A stretch of DNA of 56,015 bases from Chloroflexus islandicus (GCF_001650695.1 NZ_LWQS01000054.1:1-56015); one strand, 5' to 3'. Positions 7,303-16,015 are shown, counted from the first letter of the stretch. Notes: a model not told the origin generated them from the sequence alone. Numbers and translations are program-made.

Positions 7303-9006
7303 ATGTCACGCCTGCCCGTGATCTTCATCCCCGGCTTTACCGGTTCGTTCAACCTGCCGGTGTTGCTCGACTGGCGCGGCCCTACCTTGAGCGGCTGGGA
7401 TTTTCCGCCGTTCGTCGATTATGGCAAAACGTTGCTGCAAACTTTCACGCAGGCCGGCTATCGCCGGAACCGTGATCTCTTTGTCGCCTTCTACGATTGG
7501 CGCAAGCCGGTCGAAGAGAGCGCGCGGCGCTATCTGACCGGCTGGATCGATCGGGCCAAAAAGGCCGCCAATGCTAACAAGGTCGTTCTGATCGGCCACA
7601 GTATGGGCGGCTTAGTGGCGCGCAGCTACATCCAATCGCCTGAATACTTGAGCCGTAACGATGTGGCCCGTCTGATTACGCTGGGCACGCCGCACCGCGG
7701 TTCAGCCGAAGCATACACCGCATGGGCCGGCGCCGAACCGCACGCCGATGAGACGCTGCGCACCGTGTTTGCCGTCTATTTGTGGTATCTGCGCCACATT
7801 CACCCGATCCAAACCGAACTTGACAAGGTGAAGACCATCCAGACCCAAGTGCCCGGTGTCCGTGATCTGTTGCCCATCGACGACTATCTGCTCAGCGGCA
7901 ATCCACCGCAGCTCAAACCCATTACGAGTATGGCGAGCCGCAATCTGTGGGGCGAAATGGCCAATCAAGCCCAAGCGGTGGCAACCCTGACGCAGCGGGT
8001 CGCGGTGACGACGATCACCGGGGTGGGGTTTAACACGCTGAGTACCATTCTCGTTGGCCCGCCACCCGCCGATCATGCGCTGCGCTATGCTGATGGCGTA
8101 CCACTCAGCCGCCATTACGACTCACAGGGAGATGGGACAGTGTTGCAGCGGATGGCGACGGTGCCGCAGGCCAACAATCTGCCGTCGCTAGCGGTGAGTC
8201 ACGGCGCATTGCCCGATAACCCGCAGGCACTGGCGCTCGTCTGCCACGAGTTAGGCATTAGTCCCGGTGTGTTGGGCGCAGCGCCGGCAGCTTCACCGGC
8301 GCCGCCAACCCCGCGGTTGGTGGTGATGACGGCATCGCCAATTACGGTCGAGGTGGCAGTGCCAGCCGGGCTGCCGTTGGCGCCGGCTGGCGTGTTGGGC
8401 GCAGCGCCGAGCCGTGCCCGGCGCCGGCAGCGGCGCGTGCGCGGGCGCAATTACGGCCATGCCGGCAAGGCGCTCAATCTAGTAGTGATTGACAATCCGG
8501 TGGCTGGCGATTACCAGATTGCGGTGCATGGCACCGATTACGGCCATTTTGCGGTGGGGGCGATGCTGGTTGGCGCGGGTGAACCGCCGGTGCTCGGCGG
8601 TATAGGAGCAACGGCAGCGGCAGAGCCAGAGATTACGACAGTTGAGGGTGACATTGCCCGCGAGAGCGACCTCTTTTATACGGTCAGTCTCCGTCGCGCC
8701 GATGAGCCGCCGCAGGTGCAGTTCGATGCGCGCAGCACGATGGTCGCCGCCGTCGAACGGCTGGGTTCGGCGATGAGTGAGCGGGGTGGCGTGCTCGGCG
8801 CTGCGCCAGTAGTTGATGATCGGCTGGGTGGTGCGCTGCGTGGTGAGGCCGCCGCAGTAGATGCAATGATGGCGGCGCCGCCAGACCAGCGCCGCCAGAT
8901 GATTGGCGAGTTGATTGAGCTGTGCAAAACGATGGTGGGTGACGAACGTGAGCGGGCATTGGCAATCATTACCGCTCTCGAGCGGGTGCGGGAGGCGGTT
9001 GGTTAG
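7303..9006 (+). CDS. Alpha/beta hydrolase, lipase/PGAP1-like, with C-terminal beta domain
   Basis: Predicted esterase or lipase of 567 residues. The N-terminal half is an alpha/beta hydrolase: oxyanion strand IFIPGFTGSF, nucleophile elbow GHSMGG with Ser at about residue 100, and the nearby LGTPHRGS typical of lipases and LCAT/PGAP1-like enzymes. The catalytic Asp may be in DGTVL and the His in VSHGALPDN. A Pro/Ala-rich linker follows at about residue 325-360. The C-terminal part resembles a PPC-like beta domain (NLVVIDNPVAGDYQIAVHGTD) with an alpha-helical tail. The heptapeptide GVLGAAP occurs three times (bases about 8272, 8391 and 8788), which is odd. There is no signal peptide. A GGAAGGA eight bases before the ATG decides the start. 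The substrate is not predictable. Confidence 0.85.
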   Translation: MSRLPVIFIPGFTGSFNLPVLLDWRGPTLSGWDFPPFVDYGKTLLQTFTQAGYRRNRDLFVAFYDWRKPVEESARRYLTGWIDRAKKAANANKVVLIGHSMGGLVARSYIQSPEYLSRNDVARLITLGTPHRGSAEAYTAWAGAEPHADETLRTVFAVYLWYLRHIHPIQTELDKVKTIQTQVPGVRDLLPIDDYLLSGNPPQLKPITSMASRNLWGEMANQAQAVATLTQRVAVTTITGVGFNTLSTILVGPPPADHALRYADGVPLSRHYDSQGDGTVLQRMATVPQANNLPSLAVSHGALPDNPQALALVCHELGISPGVLGAAPAASPAPPTPRLVVMTASPITVEVAVPAGLPLAPAGVLGAAPSRARRRQRRVRGRNYGHAGKALNLVVIDNPVAGDYQIAVHGTDYGHFAVGAMLVGAGEPPVLGGIGATAAAEPEITTVEGDIARESDLFYTVSLRRADEPPQVQFDARSTMVAAVERLGSAMSERGGVLGAAPVVDDRLGGALRGEAAAVDAMMAAPPDQRRQMIGELIELCKTMVGDERERALAIITALERVREAVG

Positions 9007-9014
9007 GCTGGGAG

Positions 9015-9041
9015 GGCGCGGCGGTATCTTACCGCCGCGCC
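9015..9041. terminator. Bidirectional terminator hairpin
   Basis: A perfect 12-bp inverted repeat, GGCGCGGCGGTA at 9015-9026 and TACCGCCGCGCC at 9030-9041 with a TCT loop. It fills the 41-bp gap between the convergent lipase and beta-domain genes. No T-run follows, so intrinsic termination is not certain. Confidence 0.6.
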
Positions 9042-9047
9042 TCACTG

Positions 9048-9500
9048 TCACTGGGCCGGTTCGGCGGTCACCTCAACGGTGATGACGCCGGCATCAACCG
9101 TTCCTTGATTCGGCACTTCGACCGGCACTTCCCAAGCCATCCCCGAAAAGGCGACATATAGCATTTGGCGGCCTGATGGTACATTCGGCACCGTGAAACT
9201 GCCATCAGCGGCAACCGGGATTTCAGTCGGGTTCGGCAGCACAAAGACGACGGCGCCGCCGGTTGGCGCGACCACACGCCCCACAATATCGCCGCGCCCG
9301 CCGGGCAGCGCAATCAAGTTGCTGCGCCATAGCGCGACTGCTCCCATCACAACCAGCGCCACGGCAAGCACGGCGATGGCGATGCGCACCACCCGCCGTC
9401 CTTGTCCGGGTGGAATGATAGGCGGTTTCCACTTGGCATAATATTCGGGATCGATTGAGCCACCAGATGGCGGTTGCGGGGAATGTTGCGGCCCAGACAT
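9048..9500 (-). CDS. Membrane-anchored protein with carboxypeptidase-regulatory-like beta domain
   Basis: A 150-residue type II membrane protein. A Pro-rich cytoplasmic head of about 38 residues (YYAKWKPPIIPPGQG) is followed by one membrane segment at about 40-58 (IAIAVLAVALVVMGAVAL). The extracytoplasmic domain then begins GDIVGRVVAPTGGAVVFVLP and contains VAADGSFTVPNVPSGRQML, the pattern of CarboxypepD_reg / Cna-B-like seven-strand beta sandwiches. No catalytic residues are expected. A GGAGG seven bases before the ATG supports the start. It follows the pilin-LamG gene by 60 bp on the same strand and is likely cotranscribed, suggesting a joint role at the cell surface. Confidence 0.7.
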   Translation of the reverse strand: MSGPQHSPQPPSGGSIDPEYYAKWKPPIIPPGQGRRVVRIAIAVLAVALVVMGAVALWRSNLIALPGGRGDIVGRVVAPTGGAVVFVLPNPTEIPVAADGSFTVPNVPSGRQMLYVAFSGMAWEVPVEVPNQGTVDAGVITVEVTAEPAQ

Positions 9501-9560
9501 CGCTCGCCTCCTTGGTTAATGACGCAGAGAACGCAAACCGATCTGGCGTATGCGCAGAGC

Positions 9561-10238
9561 CTACGGTCTCCGCACACTGAGATTGTCAAAACAGGCGCTG
9601 GTATTATCCCAACTGCGAAAGCCGATGCCACCGCTGGTAAAACTGCGGTCGCGTGCTTGTACGACCGGCTGGCCGTCTATATAGGCCGTAAAGGTATCAC
9701 CGCGCACTTCTACCTTCACTTTCCGATCAGCGCCGTACCAGTCGTAACCGCGCGGCGCATCGACACGGGCAATCGGCGTGGTCAGCTCGCTGCCATTGAC
9801 CCACTTGCGAATGATGAATGCGCCGCGACCATATCCCGGATCGTATTGGAAGGAGTAGCCGTTGAATTTTGCCCCACCCGAATCACGGAAGAAGATGCCA
9901 TAGCCGTTACCTTTGGTGATCCGGGCCAGATCAACGTTAATTACGTAGTCATTCCGATCCAACGGACGGTAAATCCGTCCGGGACCATCAATGCACAGGC
10001 GGCCATCGCGGATCTGCCAGCGGCCATTTTGAATTGTCCAGTTGTTAAGGCTGGAAAAATCATCGCGCAGCAGATCGCCGCATTCCACGCCAAACGCGCC
10101 GGACGCTCGACAGAGTGCGTCGCGCGTCCCTTCTCCGGTGAGTGTTAACCCCACCACCACAACTGCCGCAACCAAGCCGAGCAAAATGGCTAACTCGGTG
10201 GCTGACTGGCCGGCGTCTCTCCTGCTTGTGTGTTTCAT
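9561..10238 (-). CDS. Flp-type pilin N-terminus fused to a LamG/DUF1080-like domain
   Basis: A 225-residue exported protein. The N-terminus MKHTSRRDAG is followed by QSATELAILLGLVAAVVVVG. This is the class IV (Flp/TadE-like) prepilin pattern: Gly before the cleavage site, Glu at +5 and a hydrophobic helix. The remainder, from about residue 55 (DDFSSLNNWTIQNGRWQIRDG), reads as a concanavalin-like jelly-roll resembling LamG or DUF1080 domains, ending in GGIGFRSWDNTSACFDNL. Real Flp pilins are only about 50-60 residues, so this would be a minor pilin carrying a carbohydrate-binding-like head. A strong AAGGAGG precedes the ATG. It lies 100 bp downstream of the molybdoenzyme gene. No tad/cpa assembly genes are in the window. 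Confidence 0.75.
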   Translation of the reverse strand: MKHTSRRDAGQSATELAILLGLVAAVVVVGLTLTGEGTRDALCRASGAFGVECGDLLRDDFSSLNNWTIQNGRWQIRDGRLCIDGPGRIYRPLDRNDYVINVDLARITKGNGYGIFFRDSGGAKFNGYSFQYDPGYGRGAFIIRKWVNGSELTTPIARVDAPRGYDWYGADRKVKVEVRGDTFTAYIDGQPVVQARDRSFTSGGIGFRSWDNTSACFDNLSVRRP

Positions 10239-10338
10239 CGTGACGCCTCCTTACGATAATGATCAAGCGCAACAGCGCATAGCAGCCGGTAGGGGCATCA
10301 ACGATCAGTGCTCACCTTGGCGGGGTTATTTCTTTGAA

Positions 10339-12408
10339 TTACTCTCCGGCGCGCCAGACCTTTACCCGGTTGCTGTGAAAGGTGCTCTGGCCGCCGAGAT
10401 CGGCCAAGGCGTCGGGTGTTGTCCAATTGACATTGCGGCCATCGGGTGAGAGCATAGCCCAATGACCTTTGGCGGCAAAGACGACTCCCGGCGGAACATT
10501 GTCGCTGATCACGGCGCGTAGCCGGCATTCGCCACGCTGGTTGCCAACGATAACCTCATCTCCATCGCGAATCCCGCGCGCGGCGGCGTCAGCCGGATTG
10601 ATTTCGATGCTGGGAGGCCCTTCTTTGGTGCGCAGGCTCGGCTGGTTGGCCATGCTCGACGAGACGAAGTGATGCGGCGCGGCTGAAATGAGGGTCAACC
10701 AGCCCTCTGCCAACGGATGAGCGACATATTCGGCGGGTGGCTCGTAGTGGGGCAGTGGGTCTAGCCCCTGCGCCGCCATGGTTGCGCTCCACAGCTCGAC
10801 CTTGCCCGACGGCGTCGGGAAGTGGCCGTCGGCAAACGGCACGTCGGTTTCTGGTGTCAACGCCAACCGTACCGTCCCTTCGCGTTGCAACCGCTCGTAG
10901 GTAATCCCGGCCAGAAACGGATTCCGCGCTCGCGAAGCGTCGAGCACGCCGCGGATCGCTTCCTCAGCGCTCTCGTGCAGCCATGGCTCGGTATAACCCA
11001 TTGCCGCCGCCAGCAAGCGGGTCACGTCCCAATTGCTCTTCGCTTCCCCCAACGGCGCAATCGCCGGTTGGTTGAGCGTGAGGTAACGGTGGCCATAGGC
11101 GCGGTGCAGATCGAGATGTTCAAGCTGGCTGGTCGCCGGCAAGACAATGTCGGCGTAGCGTGCAGTATCGGTTAGAAAGAGGTCATGCACGACGGTGAAG
11201 AGGTCGTCGCGCCGCAACCCTTGCTCGATCAAGCCGGCGTTGGGCGACGATGCCAGCGGGTTGGCGCAATAGACAAAGAGCGACATGATCGGCGGATCGG
11301 TCACTTCGCCGGTCAATGCCGCCCCCAGCCGGTTCATGTTGATCATACGCGGGGTAGGCGGGCATTCGGCGCCATGCCCAACCGCGGCGCCATCCCATGT
11401 CGCGTAGCCGCCGGTGGAATAGGCGAACCCGCCGCCGCGCACGCCATACTGCCCCACCACCGCCGGCAGACAGAGCAAGGCGCGGAAGGTTTGGCCGCCG
11501 TTCTGGTGGCGCTGGATGCCATCGGCGGTCTTGATAATTGCCGGTTTGGTAGTGGCGTAGCGGCGGGCGAGATCAATGATAGTCGCCGCCGGTAAGCCGG
11601 TAATCGCCGCCACCCGCTCAGGATCGTACTCGGCGGCGCGGGTGCGCAGTTCGCGCCACCCGATCGTATGCTGTTCCAGCCACGCTTCGTCGTGCAGGTG
11701 CTCGGCAAAGATCACGTGCATCATACCAAGGGCCAGCGCGCCGTCGGTAGCCGGATTAATCGGCAGGTGCAGATCAGCCGAGCGGGCCGTCGCGGTGCGG
11801 CGTGGGTCAATCGCCACCACATACGCGCCAGCCCGCTGCGCCTGCCGGATGAACGGCATCGCGTGGGGGCCGGCGCTGGCCGGGTTGTGCCCCCAGAGGA
11901 TGATCAGGCGGCTGTGCAGCAGATCATCATAATCGGGACTGCGCCGCGCGCCGAGGGTGGCGTAGACGGCAGCGTGGGCAGCGGCGCAGCAGATCGCGCG
12001 ATCAAGGCCGCTGGCCCCCATCCGGTTCCACAGCCGGGCATCGACGATCGCAGTTTGCAACAGCCCCAGCGTGCCGCTGTACGAATAGGGCAAGATCGCC
12101 GCTGCGCCATACTCGGCGATAATCGCCTGCCAGCGGCTGGCAATCGTCACGATCGCCTCATCCCAACTGATCCGCTCCCACTGCCCGCTCCCCTTCGGCC
12201 CCACCCGGCGCAGTGGATAGAGCAGCCGATCCGGACTGTAGACCCGTTCGAGGTAGGGGCGCACTTTGGCGCAGAGCCACCCTTGGGTGATCGGGTGATC
12301 GGGATCGGCGTAAAACGCCACTGCGCGGCCATCACGCACTTCGGTGATAGTGCCGCAGGTATCGGGGCAATCGTGCGGGCAGCAGCCGCGGATCAGGGTT
12401 GTGGTCAT
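10339..12408 (-). CDS. Molybdopterin oxidoreductase (BisC/DMSO reductase superfamily)
   Basis: A 689-residue oxidoreductase binding a bis-MGD molybdenum (or tungsten) cofactor. The N-terminal [4Fe-4S] site is complete: C10-x3-C14-x3-C18-x27-C46 in CCPHDCPDTC and QGWLCAK. The cofactor-binding segments that follow are typical, for example LIILWGHNPASAGPH and AIDPRRTATARSADLHLPI. The C-terminal MopB domain carries INPADAAARGIRDGDEV and ends at VKVWRAG. There is no Tat signal, so it should be cytoplasmic. Where Ser, Cys or Sec usually ligates Mo, the sequence reads AICCAAAHAA, and the ligand is unclear. A GGAG seven bases before the ATG at 12408 is preferred to the ATG at 12441. Substrate and electron partner are unknown; no FeS or membrane subunit is adjacent. 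Confidence 0.88.
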   Translation of the reverse strand: MTTTLIRGCCPHDCPDTCGTITEVRDGRAVAFYADPDHPITQGWLCAKVRPYLERVYSPDRLLYPLRRVGPKGSGQWERISWDEAIVTIASRWQAIIAEYGAAAILPYSYSGTLGLLQTAIVDARLWNRMGASGLDRAICCAAAHAAVYATLGARRSPDYDDLLHSRLIILWGHNPASAGPHAMPFIRQAQRAGAYVVAIDPRRTATARSADLHLPINPATDGALALGMMHVIFAEHLHDEAWLEQHTIGWRELRTRAAEYDPERVAAITGLPAATIIDLARRYATTKPAIIKTADGIQRHQNGGQTFRALLCLPAVVGQYGVRGGGFAYSTGGYATWDGAAVGHGAECPPTPRMINMNRLGAALTGEVTDPPIMSLFVYCANPLASSPNAGLIEQGLRRDDLFTVVHDLFLTDTARYADIVLPATSQLEHLDLHRAYGHRYLTLNQPAIAPLGEAKSNWDVTRLLAAAMGYTEPWLHESAEEAIRGVLDASRARNPFLAGITYERLQREGTVRLALTPETDVPFADGHFPTPSGKVELWSATMAAQGLDPLPHYEPPAEYVAHPLAEGWLTLISAAPHHFVSSSMANQPSLRTKEGPPSIEINPADAAARGIRDGDEVIVGNQRGECRLRAVISDNVPPGVVFAAKGHWAMLSPDGRNVNWTTPDALADLGGQSTFHSNRVKVWRAGE

Positions 12409-12504
12409 AGCGCGCTCCAGTGTTTCTCTTTTGCTAGGCATATTGTAGCACTGCGGGCGAACGGCGCTGTAGCATTGTCATACCGGATGGTCGATGTTCC
12501 TTCG

Positions 12505-12589
12505 TTATCCCCATATATTCCACGACAATAGGTAGTAATGTGGATAACTGGCCGAACTTTGTGGATAACATTTGCATATCGGTGGATTA
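12505..12589. promoter_or_regulatory. Cluster of DnaA-box-like sites with 21-bp period
   Basis: Two perfect matches to the reverse complement of the DnaA box TTATCCACA (TGTGGATAA) lie at 12539-12547 and 12560-12568. A two-mismatch copy, GGTGGATTA, is at 12581-12589, so the three start exactly 21 bp apart. A fourth one-mismatch box in the other orientation, TTATCCCCA, is at 12505-12513. The segment is visibly more A+T-rich than its surroundings. No dnaA gene is in the window. It could be a DnaA titration or control site, or part of a replication origin. Confidence 0.6.
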
Positions 12590-12608
12590 CAGGTTGATGA
12601 CAGTTTGG

Positions 12609-13062
12609 AGCGCTTGCCGCCTGTCATTGCGAGGGGGCGTGGTCAATTGTCATAGCGAGGGGGCAGGTCAATTGTCATAGCGAGGGAGCGGCGGCCCTGT
12701 CTGTCATTGCGAGGGGGCGTAGCCCCCGAAGCAATCTCCTGCTTCAGCGAACGCCATGTCTGTTAGGTAGTGTCCGGGGTTCCCACGGCGGGCAGCGGTG
12801 GCTTCCGCACTCGCGGGGGATTGCTTCGCCGCGCGGGGGCAGAGCAACGCTCTGCCCCTACGCGCGGCTCGCAATGACAACCGGGGCAGCGAGGGGGCGA
12901 CGGCCCTGCCTGTCATTGCGAGGGGGCGTAGCCCCCGAAGCAATCTCCTGCTTCAGCGGACTGTATGCCTGAGCGGGAACACATAACGCCGTCCGCAGGC
13001 CAGCACGGTATACCGCCGGCTGGGCTTCAGCGGACTGTATGCCTGAGCGGGAACACATAACT
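12609..13062. repeat. MITE-like copies and partial repeats
   Basis: Three short copies of the GTCATTGCGAGGG or GTCATAGCGAGGG end occur in tandem between 12622 and 12690. A full element spans 12703-12878, with GTCATTGCGAG and CTCGCAATGAC ends and an internal GGGGCAGAGC...GCTCTGCCCC hairpin. A left half begins at 12912. A 37-bp direct repeat (CTTCAGCGGACTGTATGCCT and the following 17 bases) lies at 12951-12987 and 13026-13062. I see no gene in the 12409-13197 gap. Confidence 0.8.
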
Positions 13063-13197
13063 TGCCAGCATAAGCGCCGGCCAATATGGTGATCGGTGAA
13101 GTCCCTCTTGCATAACGGCGATCACTTGCGCCCCAATCTGTGCTATGCTGGGAAGGGAACCGAGCCGAGAGCCATTGGCTGTCTTTCCCAAACCCGT

Positions 13198-14439
13198 ATG
13201 ACCCTCATTCTGTTTGAAGATGAACTGTGGCGCCATTTTGCCACCTTGGTGCAGGCCCGTCCGGTGTTTGAGCTGCGGTGCGGCGCGTTTACCACCCGCG
13301 AGCGGGCCGCGGCCATCCTTGGCCGTCCGGCGCGCGGGTTGGCTCGCCCGCACCTGATGCCGCACTTTGGGCCGCCGGGGGGGTTGGCCGAGCTGCTCGC
13401 CACCAGCGATCCGATCCTGTTTGTGAATGGGCGCGCGCTCAATTTGGAGTGGTTGCCGGCGCTTGATGGCGAGCCGGTGAACACGGTGTACATCGTGGGT
13501 GAGACGTTGCTCGGCGCGCGAGTGTCGCCGGCGCTGGCCAGTGCGATCGTCTATTATCTGCGCGAGCAGCGGGGTGAGGCGGCCCGCGATGAGCTGGCGC
13601 GCTTTGCGCGAGTGGTGGAGCTGCAAGTTCCGGCGGCGTTGCTCGTGTACCCGTGGGATCTGATCACGCAAGCCGGCGAGCAACTGATCCGCGATGAGCC
13701 GTTGCTCGCGCGCCGGTTGCCGCTCTTGACGGCTGATCAGCCGCACGTGATTACCCATGGCCGGCGGGTGTATGTCGATCCGGCAGCACAGTTGGCCGGG
13801 CCGGTAGTGCTCGATAGCCGCGATGGGCCGGTATTTGTCGAAGCAGCGCAGATCGAGCCGTTCAGCTATATTCAGGGGCCGGCCTATATCGGGCCGGGGA
13901 CGTTGATCGCCAGCGCGCGCATCCGGGCCGAAACCTGTCTCGGCCCGGTTTGCCGGGTCGGCGGCGAGGTCGAGGCGTCGGTCATTCAGGGGTACTCGAA
14001 CAAGCACCACGATGGCTTTCTCGGCCATAGCTGGCTGGGGGAATGGGTCAATATCGGCGCAATGACGACCAATTCCGATCTGAAAAACAATTACGGCTCG
14101 GTGCGCGTGTTGCTAGAGGGGATCGGCCAGATTGATACCGGCATTCTGAAGCTGGGATGTTTTCTGGCCGATCACGTGAAGCTGGGCATTGGCTTGCACC
14201 TGACCGGCGGCACCATGATCGGCACCGGCTCGAATGTGTTCGGTATGCACAGCGCGCCCAAGAATGTGCCGCATTTTACGTGGGGCGGCGAGACGTTTCG
14301 CGAGTACCGGATCGATACGATGATCAGCGTGGCCCGGATTGTGATGGCGCGGCGTAAACGCGAACTGACGCCGAGCTACGAGCAGGTGCTGCGCAAGGCG
14401 TTTGAGTTGACGCAGCCGAGCCGCGATGGGTTGGGGTGA
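13198..14439 (+). CDS. GlmU-like protein (alternate UDP-GlcNAc diphosphorylase / acetyltransferase type)
   Basis: A 413-residue protein combining a diverged nucleotidyltransferase-like N-terminus (LILFEDELWRHFATLVQARPVFELRCG) with a C-terminal left-handed beta-helix. The helix hexapeptides run from about residue 215: VFVEAAQIEPFSYIQGPAYIGPGT, VEASVIQGYSNKHHDGFLGHSWLG, FNIG-like WVNIGAMTTNSDLKNNYG. This architecture matches the bacterial 'alternate GlmU' family, thought to make UDP-N-acetylglucosamine for peptidoglycan. The usual GlmU signature near the N-terminus is absent, as in that family. Start chosen at the ATG (13198) where family similarity begins; upstream codons are not conserved-looking. 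selA starts 3 bp after its stop, so the two genes are cotranscribed. Confidence 0.8.
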   Translation: MTLILFEDELWRHFATLVQARPVFELRCGAFTTRERAAAILGRPARGLARPHLMPHFGPPGGLAELLATSDPILFVNGRALNLEWLPALDGEPVNTVYIVGETLLGARVSPALASAIVYYLREQRGEAARDELARFARVVELQVPAALLVYPWDLITQAGEQLIRDEPLLARRLPLLTADQPHVITHGRRVYVDPAAQLAGPVVLDSRDGPVFVEAAQIEPFSYIQGPAYIGPGTLIASARIRAETCLGPVCRVGGEVEASVIQGYSNKHHDGFLGHSWLGEWVNIGAMTTNSDLKNNYGSVRVLLEGIGQIDTGILKLGCFLADHVKLGIGLHLTGGTMIGTGSNVFGMHSAPKNVPHFTWGGETFREYRIDTMISVARIVMARRKRELTPSYEQVLRKAFELTQPSRDGLG

Positions 14440-14442
14440 GCG

Positions 14443-15801
14443 ATGTCGTTTCGTCATTTGCCGAGCGTTGATGCCTTGATCCGCGAAGTGCGCGCTGGCC
14501 AGCCTGATGCGCCGCACGAGTTGTTGCGCGATGCGGCGCAGGCCGTGTTGGCGCAAGCGCGGAAGGCGATTGCTGCCGGCAGCCCGCCGCCTAGTTTGCC
14601 GGCGCTGGTGGCGGCAGTGCATGCCGAGCTAGCGGCGAGCGTTGCCCCCAGCCTGCGCCCGCTGATCAACGCCACCGGCGTGGTGATTCAGACCAACCTT
14701 GGCCGCGCCCCGCTCAGCGCGGCGGCGCGGGCTGCGATGCAAGCGGTGGGGGCCGGTTACAGCAACCTTGAATACGATTTGGTCGAGGGCGAACGCGGCT
14801 CGCGTCACGTCCATCTGGAGCAGTTGCTGGTGCGGTTGACCGGTGCGGAAGCGGCGCTAGTGGTCAATAACAACGCAGCGGCGGTCTATCTGGCGTTGAT
14901 TGCGCTGGCCGCCGGGCGCGAAGTGATCGTCTCGCGCGGGCAGGCGGTCGAGATCGGCGGCGGCTTTCGCATTCCCGATGTCTTGCGCGCCAGTGGGGCG
15001 ACACTGGTGGAAGTGGGCACGACCAACCGCACTTACGTCCGCGACTACGCTGCCGCCATCAGCGAGCGTACTGCGCTGATCCTGCGCGTTCACGCCAGCA
15101 ACTTCCGCTTGATCGGGTTTATGCATGAGCCGGAGCTGGCCGAGCTGGCTGAGGTGGCCCACCAGCATGGCTTGCCGCTGCTCGACGATTTGGGCAGCGG
15201 GACGCTGATCGACACCCGCCAGTTTGGCTTGCAGGCCGAGCCGACGGTGCAAGCGAGCGTTGCTGCTGGGGCTGATCTGGTGACGTTTTCCGGCGACAAA
15301 CTGTTGGGCGGGCCGCAGGCCGGGATTATCGTGGGCCGGCGCGATCTGGTGGGGCAATTGCGCCGCCACCCGCTCGCCCGCGCGCTGCGGGTCGATAAGA
15401 GTACGATTGCCGGCTTGGCCGCCACGCTGCACAGCTACCTGCGCGGCGCGGCTCTGCGCGAGATTCCGGTCTGGCAACTGATCAGTACGCCGGTGACGGC
15501 ATTGCAACAGCGGGCGGAAGCGATGGCAGCTACGTTAGTCGCTGCCAGCCTGCCGGCGCGCGCCATCGCTTGCGAGAGCGCGATCGGCGGCGGATCGCTC
15601 CCCGGCGCGACCCAACCAAGCTTTGGCGTTGCGCTGACCCCGGCGAGCAGCAATGCCACGGCGCTGGCCGCGCGCTTACGCGCCGGCGATCCGCCGGTGG
15701 TGGCCCGGATTGTCGATGAGCAGGTGGTGTGCGATCTGCGCAGCGTCTTCCCCGCCGAAGATGCCACGCTGGCTGCGGCGTTGATTGCGGCGTACCGGTA
15801 G
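14443..15801 (+). CDS. selA: L-seryl-tRNA(Sec) selenium transferase
   Basis: PLP enzyme that converts seryl-tRNA(Sec) to selenocysteinyl-tRNA(Sec) using selenophosphate; 452 residues, the usual length. The N-terminal tRNA-binding part begins RHLPSVDALIREV. The core contains INATGVVIQTNLGRAPLS and VVNNNAAAVYLAL. The PLP lysine lies in FSGDKLLGGPQAG (about K286). Presence of the full N-terminal domain argues for true SelA rather than a SelA-like aldolase. It sits 3 bp after the GlmU-like gene, and the MocA-like gene follows after a repeat. selB, selC and selD are not in the window, although selA and selB are often adjacent elsewhere. I found no obvious selenoprotein gene here. Confidence 0.93.
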   Translation: MSFRHLPSVDALIREVRAGQPDAPHELLRDAAQAVLAQARKAIAAGSPPPSLPALVAAVHAELAASVAPSLRPLINATGVVIQTNLGRAPLSAAARAAMQAVGAGYSNLEYDLVEGERGSRHVHLEQLLVRLTGAEAALVVNNNAAAVYLALIALAAGREVIVSRGQAVEIGGGFRIPDVLRASGATLVEVGTTNRTYVRDYAAAISERTALILRVHASNFRLIGFMHEPELAELAEVAHQHGLPLLDDLGSGTLIDTRQFGLQAEPTVQASVAAGADLVTFSGDKLLGGPQAGIIVGRRDLVGQLRRHPLARALRVDKSTIAGLAATLHSYLRGAALREIPVWQLISTPVTALQQRAEAMAATLVAASLPARAIACESAIGGGSLPGATQPSFGVALTPASSNATALAARLRAGDPPVVARIVDEQVVCDLRSVFPAEDATLAAALIAAYR

Positions 15802-15828
15802 GGTGGGCGCGCAATGAAAGGTCAGCAT

Positions 15829-15980
15829 GTCATTGCGAGGGAGGGCGGCGACCAGCGCAGCGAGGAGCCGCCCGACCTTGCGCGCAGACCAATGGCCTAC
15901 AGGCATCCCTCTCGTGCTCGCGGGGGATTGCTTCGGGCGGACGGCACCCCTGCGGGGTGCCGTCCTGCCCTCGCAATGAC
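15829..15980. repeat. MITE-like element, full copy
   Basis: A 152-bp copy bounded by GTCATTGCGAG (15829-15839) and CTCGCAATGAC (15970-15980). Its right half carries a GGACGGCACCCC/GGGGTGCCGTCC hairpin seen again in the copies near 28510-28560 and 28830-28870. It separates selA from the MocA-like gene. Confidence 0.85.
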
Positions 15981-16015
15981 AGAGGGTTTTCGGCGCTACC
16001 CAACAAGGTGACACC

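Noticed and set aside
13027-14028. 333-residue minus-strand frame over the GlmU-like gene
   Set aside because: Antisense to a gene with clear beta-helix hexapeptides; Arg/His-rich shadow with no motifs.
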